Positions 8,624 to 18,067 of a stretch of DNA of 64,000 nt are shown here, one piece after another. The position numbers and the translations under genes are program-made. Where the stretch lies: the NCBI GenBank assembly GCA_963704835.1, contig CAVPHW010000003.1:124001-188000 (forward strand), given 5' to 3'. Each line of letters starts with the position of its first letter. Position 1 is the stretch's first letter. A model generated the notes under the pieces. It worked only from the letters and a program-made list of their open reading frames with translations, was not told where the DNA came from and made no database searches. This DNA is from GCA-2746605 sp963704835 (GTDB lineage Bacteria > Bacteroidota > Ignavibacteria > Ignavibacteriales > Melioribacteraceae).

Positions 8624-10846
8624 TTAATCTTTTTGAAACCTTTGTTTCCGTTTTTCCTTCAAAGCTCTAGGGAACCATAATAAAGTATGCAATCCAAAAA
8701 AAGTAAATGTAGAAACTAACAAAATTGTCATTCCCCAAAATGTATAAAATAGTACTGGGTATTTGTCTGGGTCATGATGAGTAGCATGAGTTAAATAACC
8801 TACAAATTTATGGTTAGAATTTGGATGACAACTCTTACATGTTTCCACAACATTTTTTCTGCTGAGAGTTGAATTAATATCAGTTGGAGGTAAAATATTG
8901 TGGGAACCATGACAATCGTAACATTTTGCTGCTCCGATTTCGCCCAGTTTAGATACTTTACCATGTAATGTAGAAAAATAAGTTTCGGTTACGTCCAAAT
9001 GACAATTCCCACACTGTTCCATTATTCCCTGTCTAAAGTCAGAACGCTCAACTCTTTCAATGGAATGTGACTTATGACAATCATAGCAAGTCGGAAGTTT
9101 CTTATCGGTTTTAGTGACTTCCCGGCTATGAACACTCGTTCTGAATTTTTCGTAAATACCATAGTGACATTGTGCACAAGTATGCACAATATTCTTTTCA
9201 TTGATTGATGAGAGGGGATTATCAGCAGGAAGTTCTTTATGGCTTGTGTGACAATCAACGCAAATTGCAGTCACAAGCAAACCACCTTTTATTAATCCTT
9301 CCCCATGAATACTATTATTGTAGCTTTCGATTATATTATGCTGTTTTCCTTTATACTGTTTAGCAGCTTGTTTACCTTCACCATGGCATTCCCCACAAAG
9401 TGCTGGAATGTTTTTTCTAAAAGTTTTTGATGCTGAATCAGTTTTTAATCGCGTTTCATGAGTTCCATGGCAATCTGAACAATACGGAGCATTAGGATTT
9501 TTTTCTGCATTTAATTTGCCGTGGTGACTCAAGGTATAATCATTTACTTGTTCTGCGTGGCAAGAAGCACAATCAACTGGTCCACTTTCTAAACATACCG
9601 GGTTTTTTGCAACATTAATATTAGTGTGGCATTTGATACAAGAGTTTTCAGTATGGGCAGAGTTTTTAAATTTTTCATAATCTACAAAAAGGGAAGTGTG
9701 TTTAGCACTAACTTTTTTAGAAAGATTTTTATCAATATGGCACGACATACAATAGTTATCCGTGTATTTTTCATCATAAATAACTCTTCTTATCGTGTGC
9801 GGCTGATGGCACTCAACACAAGCCGGAATTTTATGCGGCTGTTTTTCCCAAAGTTGACCTTCAATCACCTTTATATGAACGGCTTCAATTTGTGCATGAC
9901 ACTTACTACAAGTGGTGGCAATATTTTCTCTATTTATTGATGATTTTAGATCTTGATGTGGTAAAATGCTATGGGAAGTGTGGCAATCATTACAAACAGC
10001 AGTTACAATTAATCCACGCTTAAAAAGTCCATCTCCATGAATAGATTCTGAATAATTTTCTAAAACATGTTTTTGGTCAATATTCCTAAGCTCAGATACA
10101 TTAGTTCCATCTTTGTGACAACTTCCACAGAGACCTGGAACATTCATCTTGAAGGTATTCGATTTTATATTTTCTTTTCCAAGCATGGAGTGAGAGTTAT
10201 GGCAAGACACACAATTGGGGGCTAAATATTTACCCTTAATAAGTGCAATTCCATGTAAGCTTTTCTCATATTCATCTACGGTTTCAGAGTGACATTTTGA
10301 ACAAACTGAATGTAAAAATTTATTTGAGGATTCAGCCTTAATAATTTCATGAGATGAACCGCCATGACACCCCGAACATGTTAATTCTTCATTGCCTTCA
10401 TTAAACTTATCAAAATGAATGCTATTAGTAAATCCCTTCACTTTCGAAGAATTGTGACAAGAAAGACAAAGTTGGATACTATTTTTTTTAACAACTGAAG
10501 CTTGTTGAATTTTATGTTTTGTGTGACAATCAGAACACTCAATTTTTTTAGAATGGATACTCTTATAAAAATTACCTACATCATGGCAGTTTGAGCACTC
10601 AACTTTAGAAATATTTTGACCATCTTTGTGCGGAAAGTTTTCACCATCAAAACCAATGTGGCAATCAATACATTCAATATCGGCATGTACGGATTTGGTG
10701 AAGGCTTCTTTATCAACAAACAAAGAAATATTTTTATTGTTTCTTTCAAGAGATAAATCTTTGTCAGTATGACAATCCAAACAATCTTCTGAAGTTTGAG
10801 CGAAGTTGTAGCAAGCAAAAGCAATAATGAATAAAATAAGTTTCAT
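8624..10846 (-). CDS. 23-haem periplasmic cytochrome c with internal duplication and C-terminal anchor
   Basis: The 740-residue protein has a short signal peptide (MKLILFIIAFACYNFAQ), 23 CXXCH motifs and one C-terminal membrane helix (FYTFWGMTILLVSTFTFFGL) followed by a basic tail, so it should be held at the periplasmic face. The chain is built from two similar halves. The start EDCLDCHTDKDLS...SLFVDKEAF recurs as NYCMSCHIDKNLS...SLFVDYEKF. The segment LCGSCHKDG...SIHGDGLFKRGLIVTAVCNDCH recurs as LCGECHGEG...SIHGEGLIKGGLLVTAICVDCH. The N-terminus also matches that of the 16-haem fusion protein (TDCLDCHTDKELTG). A chain of this many haems works as a molecular wire or electron buffer. No obvious substrate site is visible. 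Confidence 0.85.
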   Translation of the reverse strand: MKLILFIIAFACYNFAQTSEDCLDCHTDKDLSLERNNKNISLFVDKEAFTKSVHADIECIDCHIGFDGENFPHKDGQNISKVECSNCHDVGNFYKSIHSKKIECSDCHTKHKIQQASVVKKNSIQLCLSCHNSSKVKGFTNSIHFDKFNEGNEELTCSGCHGGSSHEIIKAESSNKFLHSVCSKCHSETVDEYEKSLHGIALIKGKYLAPNCVSCHNSHSMLGKENIKSNTFKMNVPGLCGSCHKDGTNVSELRNIDQKHVLENYSESIHGDGLFKRGLIVTAVCNDCHTSHSILPHQDLKSSINRENIATTCSKCHAQIEAVHIKVIEGQLWEKQPHKIPACVECHQPHTIRRVIYDEKYTDNYCMSCHIDKNLSKKVSAKHTSLFVDYEKFKNSAHTENSCIKCHTNINVAKNPVCLESGPVDCASCHAEQVNDYTLSHHGKLNAEKNPNAPYCSDCHGTHETRLKTDSASKTFRKNIPALCGECHGEGKQAAKQYKGKQHNIIESYNNSIHGEGLIKGGLLVTAICVDCHTSHKELPADNPLSSINEKNIVHTCAQCHYGIYEKFRTSVHSREVTKTDKKLPTCYDCHKSHSIERVERSDFRQGIMEQCGNCHLDVTETYFSTLHGKVSKLGEIGAAKCYDCHGSHNILPPTDINSTLSRKNVVETCKSCHPNSNHKFVGYLTHATHHDPDKYPVLFYTFWGMTILLVSTFTFFGLHTLLWFPRALKEKRKQRFQKD

Positions 10847-10957
10847 AATATTAGCCGTTATGAATCAAAACGAATTAAATCTTTATAAAAATAAAAGATT
10901 CCTTTATCTTTTTATAAGATATTTAGAAAAATCCATTTTGTCAATATATGCTAACGA

Positions 10958-12106
10958 TTATGAGGCAAAAAATTTATCTGCAATTTTTTCAAAATTGAAG
11001 TCATCTAATTCAGCAATTTCACCTCTAAATAATAATTCTTCATCTGTGTTTTTATTTTTAGAAAATCCTTTAACCTCTTCTTTATATTTTGAAATTTCAT
11101 CTTGGTAAAATGCAACAGCAGCATTTCCTATTCGTAAGTTTTTTATTTCTTCATCTAAATTTTCTGCATCTATAGTGCATATCCAGTTGTTCTCATATGG
11201 AGAGATATCTAAAGATTCTAAATTATCTTTAAGGTCATCATTAATTTTTGTAATATTTCCTGTAATAGGTGAGTTGAATGTAATCTTTCTCTTTCCTTGT
11301 TTCAAACTAAAAAGAGGTTTGTTTTGATTTACTTTCATTCCCAAGTTTGGAAGATTTACATCATCTATTTTGCCCATTAGTTTTTTTGCAAAGTCATCAA
11401 TTCCAACTTTTGCATTACCGCTTTGATCAAGCCCTACCCAACAATGACCTTTTGAAATAAATACTCCACCAGGAATTGCAAACTCACATTTGTTTAACAA
11501 GTCACTTCCAGATAAATGAGTTATGTGAACTTGAGGACGCAATAACTTTTTTATTCTATCTTGTCTTTTGATAAGTGATTTTTTTGTAAAATCTAATAGT
11601 TCATCTTCCGTAAATGGTTTCTGAACATAATCGGTTGCCCCAAACTTCATTACTTCAACTGCACTTTCAACAGTTGCATAACCCGTAATAATTATAACAT
11701 CAATATCAGGTCGCAAATGTTTAACCCCTTTAGCAACATCAACACCATCCATTTCAGGCATTTTTAAATCAGTAAATAGAAAATCATAATGATTTGTTTG
11801 GATTAATAGAAGTGCCTCTTGGCCAGTTTGCACTGTATCAACAGAGTACCCATCGAGCACAAGAATTTTTCTAAAGCTAGCAAGTATAATATCTTCATCA
11901 TCAACACAAAGTATTTTTGCTTTAGGGTTCTCTACTTCAGCTCTTTTTAAAGACTTTGCTTCTTTAGAAACATCTAAGTTTAAGCTAACCTCTAAAGCTT
12001 TTTCCCTTTCCGTATGAACCTTCTTTTCTTGAATTCTTTTTATAACAAATCGTATTAAAATATCTGCGATAACGAAAACTATCAGTGCTAAAATAAAGAG
12101 TGCCAT
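10958..12106 (-). CDS. membrane-anchored response regulator fused to a GcvH/lipoyl-type domain (Lys conserved)
   Basis: In order: an N-terminal membrane helix (LFILALIVFVIADILIRFVI, residues 3-22), a receiver domain (about 63-180, acidic pair DD69-70, phospho-acceptor Asp113 in FTDLKMPEMDG, TGYAT and KPF motifs), then a glycine-cleavage H-protein-like domain (about 210-330: HCWVGLDQSG, VGIDDFAKKLMGKID, LPNLGMKVNQ, NSPITGNITKIND). Counting both from the LPxxG turn and back from SP(I/V)xG, Lys272 falls exactly on the lipoylated lysine of H-protein, so this domain could carry lipoate. The DNA-binding output domain is missing. It lies in the same operon as a haem sensor kinase and a second receiver-GcvH protein. 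The role of such fusions is not known to me. A redox-responsive output is an inference. Confidence 0.8.
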   Translation of the reverse strand: MALFILALIVFVIADILIRFVIKRIQEKKVHTEREKALEVSLNLDVSKEAKSLKRAEVENPKAKILCVDDEDIILASFRKILVLDGYSVDTVQTGQEALLLIQTNHYDFLFTDLKMPEMDGVDVAKGVKHLRPDIDVIIITGYATVESAVEVMKFGATDYVQKPFTEDELLDFTKKSLIKRQDRIKKLLRPQVHITHLSGSDLLNKCEFAIPGGVFISKGHCWVGLDQSGNAKVGIDDFAKKLMGKIDDVNLPNLGMKVNQNKPLFSLKQGKRKITFNSPITGNITKINDDLKDNLESLDISPYENNWICTIDAENLDEEIKNLRIGNAAVAFYQDEISKYKEEVKGFSKNKNTDEELLFRGEIAELDDFNFEKIADKFFAS

Positions 12107-12139
12107 TATATTCTCCAGGTTGTTTTATTTATTCAATTT

Positions 12140-12943
12140 TTATAAATCTGAGCTACAAGGTGTTAGATTAACTATTTCATTTTCCGGATTTCCAGGAACT
12201 ACTCTATATATCCATCCCTCAAAGTAAGGATCCTTTTCAAGCAGATTCTTACTGTTAAAAATTTTATCATTTATTTCTATTATCTTTCCACTTATTGGAG
12301 AAAGTAATTGGTGATGCATTTCATTATTGTCAGTTATTATTGCACAAGTTCCACCTTGAAAAAGTGTTTCATCTATTTTCATTAATTCTATTGATTGAAT
12401 TGAGCTTATTGATTTTATAAATAAGTCTGTAATTCCAATTTTAATTGTTCCCTCTGATGAATAATTTAACCAGCTATCATAACCAAGCCTATAGTATTTG
12501 GGTGGGCAAGGGACGTGGGAAATTAGTTCATTTTGTGGATCTGTTTTCAGGCTATATTTGTTTTTAAATATTCTATTATATTCTAATCCTCTCTTTACCA
12601 AACTAATTAATTCTTCTAACGTAAATGGTTTTGGAATAAATCCCATTGCACCTGCATACAATGATTTTACTGCATTTTCCAAAGTTGAATATCCGGTTGT
12701 AATTATAACTGGGGTTGGGATTCTTTTTTTATTTAAGATTTCAAGAAGTTGAAACCCATCTTTGCCTGGCATCATAATATCGCTGATGATAAGTTTATAC
12801 GAGTTATTATTCAACCTATCTAAAGCTATGTCAACATCAAGGCAAGCATCTGCCGATAAATCTTCTAAACTTAAAATCTTTTGAATCGCGTCTAGAATTA
12901 CTTTTTCATCGTCAATTATTAATACGTCATTTGTATTTGCCAC
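12140..12943 (-). CDS. response regulator fused to a GcvH-like domain (lipoyl Lys replaced)
   Basis: The 267-residue soluble paralogue of the next protein has a receiver domain at residues 5-120 (DDEK, phospho-Asp55 in IISDIMMPGKDG, TTGYST, KPF). A GcvH-like domain follows at about 140-260 (YDSWLNYSSEGTIKIGITDL, LLSPISGKIIEIND). At the place of the lipoyl lysine (seven residues before the Ser of SPISG) this copy has Glu208, so it should not be lipoylated, unlike its partner. The start codon at 12943 is 2 bp from the stop of the kinase gene (12946), so kinase and regulator are translationally close. It probably receives phosphate from that kinase. The consequence is unclear because no DNA-binding domain is present. 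Confidence 0.8.
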   Translation of the reverse strand: MANTNDVLIIDDEKVILDAIQKILSLEDLSADACLDVDIALDRLNNNSYKLIISDIMMPGKDGFQLLEILNKKRIPTPVIITTGYSTLENAVKSLYAGAMGFIPKPFTLEELISLVKRGLEYNRIFKNKYSLKTDPQNELISHVPCPPKYYRLGYDSWLNYSSEGTIKIGITDLFIKSISSIQSIELMKIDETLFQGGTCAIITDNNEMHHQLLSPISGKIIEINDKIFNSKNLLEKDPYFEGWIYRVVPGNPENEIVNLTPCSSDL

Positions 12944-12945
12944 AT

Positions 12946-14808
12946 CTAAACCGGTAAATTAATTTTAAATGATGTCCCTTTTCCAACGGTGCTATCAACG
13001 GAAATTTTACCATTATGGTTGTCAATTATTCCCCAGATCACAGAAAGTCCAAGTCCGGTTCCTTTTTGTCCCTTTGTTGAAAAGAATGGGTCAAATATTT
13101 TTTCCAGGTCATTGTTGTCAATACCACAACCGTTATCTGCAATTACTATTTCAATAAAATTTCGTTCTCCACTTTGATCCACAAAATCCCAATTTTGCCA
13201 ATTGCAGCCAAACTTACTACATCCTTTTAAGGTTCCTTGTTCTGGAATTTTTAATTTGTAGACAGGAGCATCACAATCAGGACCAAGCTCATCTTTATCG
13301 ACTAATGATGAATCGCAATGTGGGCAAAATAATTTTACGGTTTCATTTTTCTTAAACTGAATTCCATAATGGTGATTATGATTTCCATAAATTGGATCAA
13401 GATGAATAAAACCTTCATTTGTACCAGATTTAGCTTTCAACTTTATTGAAGGTCGTCCATCAATTTTATGATCTTCGTCAATTAGATCATGTCCTTTTGG
13501 GCAATTAGCATGACGGATTTGAGTTATACCGTAAGGAGCTAGTTTAATCTGATTAGTTTTAATGGTTATTTTCCCACCATTACTTCCAAATGAATCAATT
13601 GAGTTAACGACCAAGTTAAGAATTACTTGTTGAATTTGATTTGAATCACCAGAAATTTGAGGGATAGATTTAGTGTATTCCTTTATCATTTCTACATGAT
13701 TAATTTTAAGCTGATTCGAAACAATAGTCAATGCATTTTCTATCACATCATTTATTTCAATCTTACCTTTTCTGGGAGTTGATTGTCTCGCAAAATCGAG
13801 TAAGCCTTTTACAATTTCTCTGCTTCTTTTTGTTTCTCTAACAATCACTTCTAAGTCAGCTTTCATCTCTGGATTGTCTTTTACTCTTTTTAGTAAAAAA
13901 CTACTATATGTTAAAACACCGGTAAGCGGATTATTTATTTCATGAGCAACACCAGCCGCAAGTTTTCCCATAGATGCCATTTTATCGGATTGAAAAAGTT
14001 GCATCCTCATTTCAGCAATTTTTTTTGTCATGTTATCAAATGAATTTGCTAGTAAACCTAATTCATCTTTGCGGGTAGAAGCAATTCTATAATTTAAATT
14101 TCCCACGGCAACATAATTGGTAGCCTCTACAAGATTTCTAACTGGTTTTTGGATTAGAAATTTTACAAGAAATCTTACAATTATTGCTGTAAAAAGAGTT
14201 GCCAAAAATGTATACAGAATCATATTCATTGTACTATTCTTTGCGGTTTGATCAATTTCCTTTAGTGAAACTGAAATATCTAAAACACCCAAGACAGTTT
14301 TTGCTTTTTCATGAGCGTGGCAATCAGCTTCCCAACAAGATACTTCGTTATAAATAGGATTTATAATTCCCAAAGCTCTTGCAGAATCGGGATCAACTCT
14401 AAATATTCTTGTTCTTTCTTGAATGGAAAGTTTTTGAAGTGGCTGATTTTTTGCATGGCATGCATAACAGCTCTCTTCATTTTTATCAACCATATTTCCA
14501 ATTTCATTTTCTAAACTTGAATAAATTATTTCACCTTCTTTGTTAAGAACTCTAACATTTCTTATGCTTGCTTCTTTACCAATTTCATTTATTATATTAT
14601 GAAGATGCTCTCTGCGGTTTGCCAACATATCAAAACGTGTGCTTTGTCTAATTGTTTCACTAAGCTGGTTTGCATGTCGTTCAACTTCTGAGGTTAAATT
14701 ATCAGACTGATATTTTATGCTAAAATATGCAAATATTGTTAGTATAAGAATCACAATTGAAGAGACAGCGAGTATCAGCTTCATACCTATTTTGTTGAAG
14801 ATTACCAT
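12946..14808 (-). CDS. haem-binding sensor histidine kinase with a cysteine-rich insertion in the ATPase domain
   Basis: The 620-residue protein has helix 1 at residues 9-30, a periplasmic sensor at about 31-190 with CYACH (114-118) and CWEADCH (158-164, CX4CH), helix 2 at about 195-220, HAMP, HisKA with phospho-His289 (VAHEINNPLTG), an N-box (NLVVNSIDS), and G1/G2 boxes (DNGCGI at 558, GTGLGLS). Between the N-box and G1 lies an extra stretch of roughly 115 residues (about 435-550) with CPKGH, CPHC, CDAP and CSKFGC, which looks like zinc-ribbon ligands inside the catalytic domain. It should sense redox state or gas through c-haem and phosphorylate the adjacent receivers. It lies directly downstream of the 13-haem cytochrome gene (3-bp spacing). 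Confidence 0.85.
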   Translation of the reverse strand: MVIFNKIGMKLILAVSSIVILILTIFAYFSIKYQSDNLTSEVERHANQLSETIRQSTRFDMLANRREHLHNIINEIGKEASIRNVRVLNKEGEIIYSSLENEIGNMVDKNEESCYACHAKNQPLQKLSIQERTRIFRVDPDSARALGIINPIYNEVSCWEADCHAHEKAKTVLGVLDISVSLKEIDQTAKNSTMNMILYTFLATLFTAIIVRFLVKFLIQKPVRNLVEATNYVAVGNLNYRIASTRKDELGLLANSFDNMTKKIAEMRMQLFQSDKMASMGKLAAGVAHEINNPLTGVLTYSSFLLKRVKDNPEMKADLEVIVRETKRSREIVKGLLDFARQSTPRKGKIEINDVIENALTIVSNQLKINHVEMIKEYTKSIPQISGDSNQIQQVILNLVVNSIDSFGSNGGKITIKTNQIKLAPYGITQIRHANCPKGHDLIDEDHKIDGRPSIKLKAKSGTNEGFIHLDPIYGNHNHHYGIQFKKNETVKLFCPHCDSSLVDKDELGPDCDAPVYKLKIPEQGTLKGCSKFGCNWQNWDFVDQSGERNFIEIVIADNGCGIDNNDLEKIFDPFFSTKGQKGTGLGLSVIWGIIDNHNGKISVDSTVGKGTSFKINLPV

Positions 14809-14810
14809 AA

Positions 14811-15917
14811 TTAGTTAACTTTATCTCCTGGAATATTTGCCGGAAAACTCATGTCATCATGGCATTCAATGCACGAAGGTTTAATCGAGTAATCATTCTT
14901 TAAATGACAGTTAAGACATTCTAATTCAGAGTGAATCTCATCTAAAATAATTCCGGTTATAGAGTGCTTAAATAATCCTTCTGAATTTTTATGACAGTAA
15001 ATGCAATCTTTCTTAAGTCCTGAAAAATTATTTTTGTCTTTGTGGCATAAAGCGCAATTTGAAATTGCATGATATTTTGTTAGTGCGAAACCGGTTTTAG
15101 AAAGATGATTAAAAGGTTGAGCAAGTTCATCTTGGTGACATTTTTTGCAATCCTTTTCTGTTTCGTGGCATTTTGAACACCGAACATGTTCATCGTTTAC
15201 CTTGGAAGGTTTTATCTTTTGGCTATGACAACTGCTGCAACTTTGCGAAGTATGGCAATCAGAACATTCAAACCCAAATAATGAAGAATGATCATTATGA
15301 AAGAACGTAACTATTTTTCCTTTCTCACTCTCAGTCTCATAAACAATTCTATTTGGGATTAGGATCTTAGGATGAACATTTTCTATGGATTCCTTCTTAG
15401 CAACACTTCCTTTTTTTGTATTTAATAAATGACAACTTTCGCATTTAGTTTTCTTTTCCCATGTTTGATGACATCCCATACATTGCCTGTGGTAGGCGGC
15501 TTTTAGGTCTGGAACACTAAGGGCTTCTCTAATTCTTGTCGGCTCATGACAAGAAATACATTTTACTATTTTACCAGGTGGGTTAAAATGATGACAGGAT
15601 GAACATCCACCAGCCATAAGAGACATTTCTGCATGAAGTTTATGAGTAAATTTTACGGATTGGTATAAATCATTCTCTGAAGTAATTTCATCAAGAATGA
15701 TCATCTCAGGTCCTTCTTCCGGTAGATGACGGATAACCTCAATTTTATTTCTAGGGCAGATAACTAGACAAGGATTTGCTTTTGTTGGTGTATCACATAT
15801 GTGGCATTTTTTACAATCTAAACTCATCTGAGAATGAGTCTTCAGATTTTCGATCTGTCCAAAAGATTGTATCCCTAAAATGAAAAACAAAATGATTTTA
15901 AATTTTAAGTATTTCAT
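14811..15917 (-). CDS. 13-haem periplasmic cytochrome c, partner of the HybA/HybB-like complex
   Basis: The 368 residues include a signal peptide (IILFFILGIQSFGQ) and 13 CXXCH motifs, from CKKCHICDTPTKANPC to CIECHDDM. The N-terminal CKKCHICDTP...CLVICPRNK segment, with its extra cysteines, and the many small loops fit the HmcA/class III cytochrome group. Its start overlaps the stop of the NrfD-like gene by 4 bp (15914-15917), so translation is coupled. With the two genes upstream it makes a Hmc- or Hyb-like transmembrane redox complex, and it would be the periplasmic electron acceptor or donor for the quinone pool. No catalytic site other than haem is visible. Confidence 0.85.
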   Translation of the reverse strand: MKYLKFKIILFFILGIQSFGQIENLKTHSQMSLDCKKCHICDTPTKANPCLVICPRNKIEVIRHLPEEGPEMIILDEITSENDLYQSVKFTHKLHAEMSLMAGGCSSCHHFNPPGKIVKCISCHEPTRIREALSVPDLKAAYHRQCMGCHQTWEKKTKCESCHLLNTKKGSVAKKESIENVHPKILIPNRIVYETESEKGKIVTFFHNDHSSLFGFECSDCHTSQSCSSCHSQKIKPSKVNDEHVRCSKCHETEKDCKKCHQDELAQPFNHLSKTGFALTKYHAISNCALCHKDKNNFSGLKKDCIYCHKNSEGLFKHSITGIILDEIHSELECLNCHLKNDYSIKPSCIECHDDMSFPANIPGDKVN

Positions 15918-17158
15918 TTTTTATCCCCGCGAATAGCATACTTTGTATTTGTAAAAGCTTTTGAAACTGGAATACTTATAACTGGAAAAATTTTCACTAA
16001 AAGTCTATATAGCAATATTTCTATTGCCACAAAACCAAGAGTCACAAAAATTTCTCCAAAAGAAGGGAAATATGATTCAATTGCATAGGGTGGGTTATAA
16101 GCTGTAACAAAATTATTAAACCTATTCATTAGAACTCCAAAAATTACAAGTATTGATGCGATAAATAATCCAGTTGGAGATTTTCTAACTTCAGGAGATA
16201 AGAACATTCTCAAAGGAACAATAACTCCAATAATTATTTCTATCCCAAACAATATACTTATTGAGTTGAATTCTGTTAAATAAACAAATGTTTCTCTTAT
16301 TACCATATCGCCGACTTTACCTATTAAATATATTCCCAAAAGTGGTGCAATAAATTTTGATAGACTTGATAGAACTTCAGTTTCCGGTTTTAACCCAAAT
16401 GATCTTGATGCACTTAATGATTCTGCTATAACCATGGGAAAGCCTACCGATATTGCACTTAACAAGAAAAGTAAAGGTAGAATAGGTGTTTGCCATAGAG
16501 GATGCATTTTCTGACCCGCGATAATCATAAGTGTTCCAAGTGAAGATTGATGTAAACAAGAAAGTACAACTCCAGCAATTATAAAAACGAACATGGTTTT
16601 CTCTAGACCTCTGTCTAGAGATCTTAAAAGATGATCAATAATCTTGTTTAATTTGCTCAAGAATCCAGGAAGATTTACTTTACCAATAAATCTTTCAGTT
16701 ACCATTGGTAAAAATTCGATATAAAGAACACTTACGTAAAGCATTACGCAAATACCAACTTCAAAAAGTGCTGAATTGCCATTCCACATAATTAGCGGAT
16801 GCCAGATATAATACCATCTTCCAATATCAACTGAAACACTTAGTGCAACAAAAGTATAGCCAAGCATGGCAGTAAGAAGAGCAGGTCTTATTATTGTCTC
16901 GTATTTGTCTCTATGCATAATATGACCTAGAGCAGCGGTTGTAAATCCCCCAGCCGCCAATGCAACTCCTGCTGCAACGTCAAGTCCTATCCAAATTCCC
17001 CAAGGGTACTGATCATTTAAGTTGGTAACAGCTCCAATTCCGAAGAAAAACCTTCCTAATAAAAATACAATTCCAGTAACAGCAATTAAAGAAAGGGCTA
17101 TAGTTCCCCTAGTAAAAAAAGCTTTACCGATTGGTGTTGGTTTGTGAAGGTGGCTCAT
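15914..17158 (-). CDS. NrfD/HybB-family quinone-reactive membrane subunit
   Basis: The 414 residues hold about nine to ten membrane helices. The signature YPWGIWIGLDVAAGVALAAGGF near residue 50, the LPLLFLLSAISVGFPMVIAES segment and the C-terminal FVTLGFVAIEILLYRLLVK are typical of HybB/HmcC/NrfD integral membrane subunits, which bind menaquinol without haem. The ORF overlaps the ferredoxin gene's stop at 17158 by one base and the cytochrome gene downstream by 4 bp, so the three are translationally coupled and surely form one complex. The direction of electron flow cannot be told from the sequence. Confidence 0.9.
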   Translation of the reverse strand: MSHLHKPTPIGKAFFTRGTIALSLIAVTGIVFLLGRFFFGIGAVTNLNDQYPWGIWIGLDVAAGVALAAGGFTTAALGHIMHRDKYETIIRPALLTAMLGYTFVALSVSVDIGRWYYIWHPLIMWNGNSALFEVGICVMLYVSVLYIEFLPMVTERFIGKVNLPGFLSKLNKIIDHLLRSLDRGLEKTMFVFIIAGVVLSCLHQSSLGTLMIIAGQKMHPLWQTPILPLLFLLSAISVGFPMVIAESLSASRSFGLKPETEVLSSLSKFIAPLLGIYLIGKVGDMVIRETFVYLTEFNSISILFGIEIIIGVIVPLRMFLSPEVRKSPTGLFIASILVIFGVLMNRFNNFVTAYNPPYAIESYFPSFGEIFVTLGFVAIEILLYRLLVKIFPVISIPVSKAFTNTKYAIRGDKK

Positions 17159-18057
17159 TATTCTTTCTCCTTCTTAGATTCATTTTCTTTTGTAAGCCAC
17201 ATGATTCCTCCTAATAGGGCATAAACCGCAATGGGTGGAACAAAATATGCGAACAACCCATGTTGAATTGATTCCGAAACCCCAGGAGCTGTATTATTGT
17301 TAAGCTTAGGGAAAACTTCACCAGCTAGATCTCTGTGGGCTAAATAAAGCCAAGATGTTCCTCCTACTTCATGTTCTCCAAAAATATGATCAAAGTATTT
17401 TTCGGGATGATTTTTAATTCTTTTTCTTGCCTCAATAATTAATTCTTCTCGGTTGCCATAGGTTAAAGCCTCTACAGGACAAATATCGACACAAGCAGGA
17501 AGTTTACCATCTTTTGTTCTATCAAAGCAAAAATCACATTTAGTAATTCTGGGGTCCAGGGCCTTTTCATATTCAAAAGATGGCACTTGAAATGGACATG
17601 CTACCATGCAGTATCTGCAACCAATACATTTGTCATTATCCCAGATTACCGAGCCGTTTTCTTGTTTTGAAAAAGCTCCAACTATACATGCGGATACACA
17701 TGCTGGATGATCACAATGCATACATTGTAATTTTATTGTGGTTTGATTTTCTGTTTCAAAGTATTTGTTTACGATAGTTAGGTTTTTAGATGATGGTCTT
17801 CTATCCTTATTAAAAGTATCGTCGTGCTGATAATCTTCAAAATTATTTTGTTCTATGTTATGCGCTCCTTGACAGGCCCATTCACATTTTCTACACCCCA
17901 CGCAGATGGTCGTATCGACCAGGACACCTTTTCTGGATTCGCTTAAAATATTTGTTGGTGTAGCTTTTATTTTTTTTGGAGTAACTGTTGAAAGAACAGA
18001 TCCGGTTGCTCCAATAGTTGCAACTGATTTTAGAAAATCTCGTCTGCTTTGTGACAT
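17158..18057 (-). CDS. HybA/HmcB-like 4x[4Fe-4S] ferredoxin subunit with Tat signal
   Basis: The 299-residue protein begins SQSRRDFLKSVATIGATGS, a twin-arginine export signal, so the iron-sulfur domain is periplasmic. Four cluster-binding groups follow: CVGCRKCEWAC, CMHCDHPACVSAC, CIGCRYCMVAC with CPFQVP, and CDFCFDRTKDGKLPACVDIC. A single C-terminal helix (FAYFVPPIAVYALLGGIMWL) anchors it. This is the layout of HybA and HmcB, the electron-transfer partner of HybB/NrfD proteins, which is encoded next. No molybdopterin or hydrogenase catalytic subunit is in the window, so the complex may instead link quinone to the 13-haem cytochrome. Confidence 0.9.
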   Translation of the reverse strand: MSQSRRDFLKSVATIGATGSVLSTVTPKKIKATPTNILSESRKGVLVDTTICVGCRKCEWACQGAHNIEQNNFEDYQHDDTFNKDRRPSSKNLTIVNKYFETENQTTIKLQCMHCDHPACVSACIVGAFSKQENGSVIWDNDKCIGCRYCMVACPFQVPSFEYEKALDPRITKCDFCFDRTKDGKLPACVDICPVEALTYGNREELIIEARKRIKNHPEKYFDHIFGEHEVGGTSWLYLAHRDLAGEVFPKLNNNTAPGVSESIQHGLFAYFVPPIAVYALLGGIMWLTKENESKKEKE

Positions 18058-18067
18058 TATTAAAACC

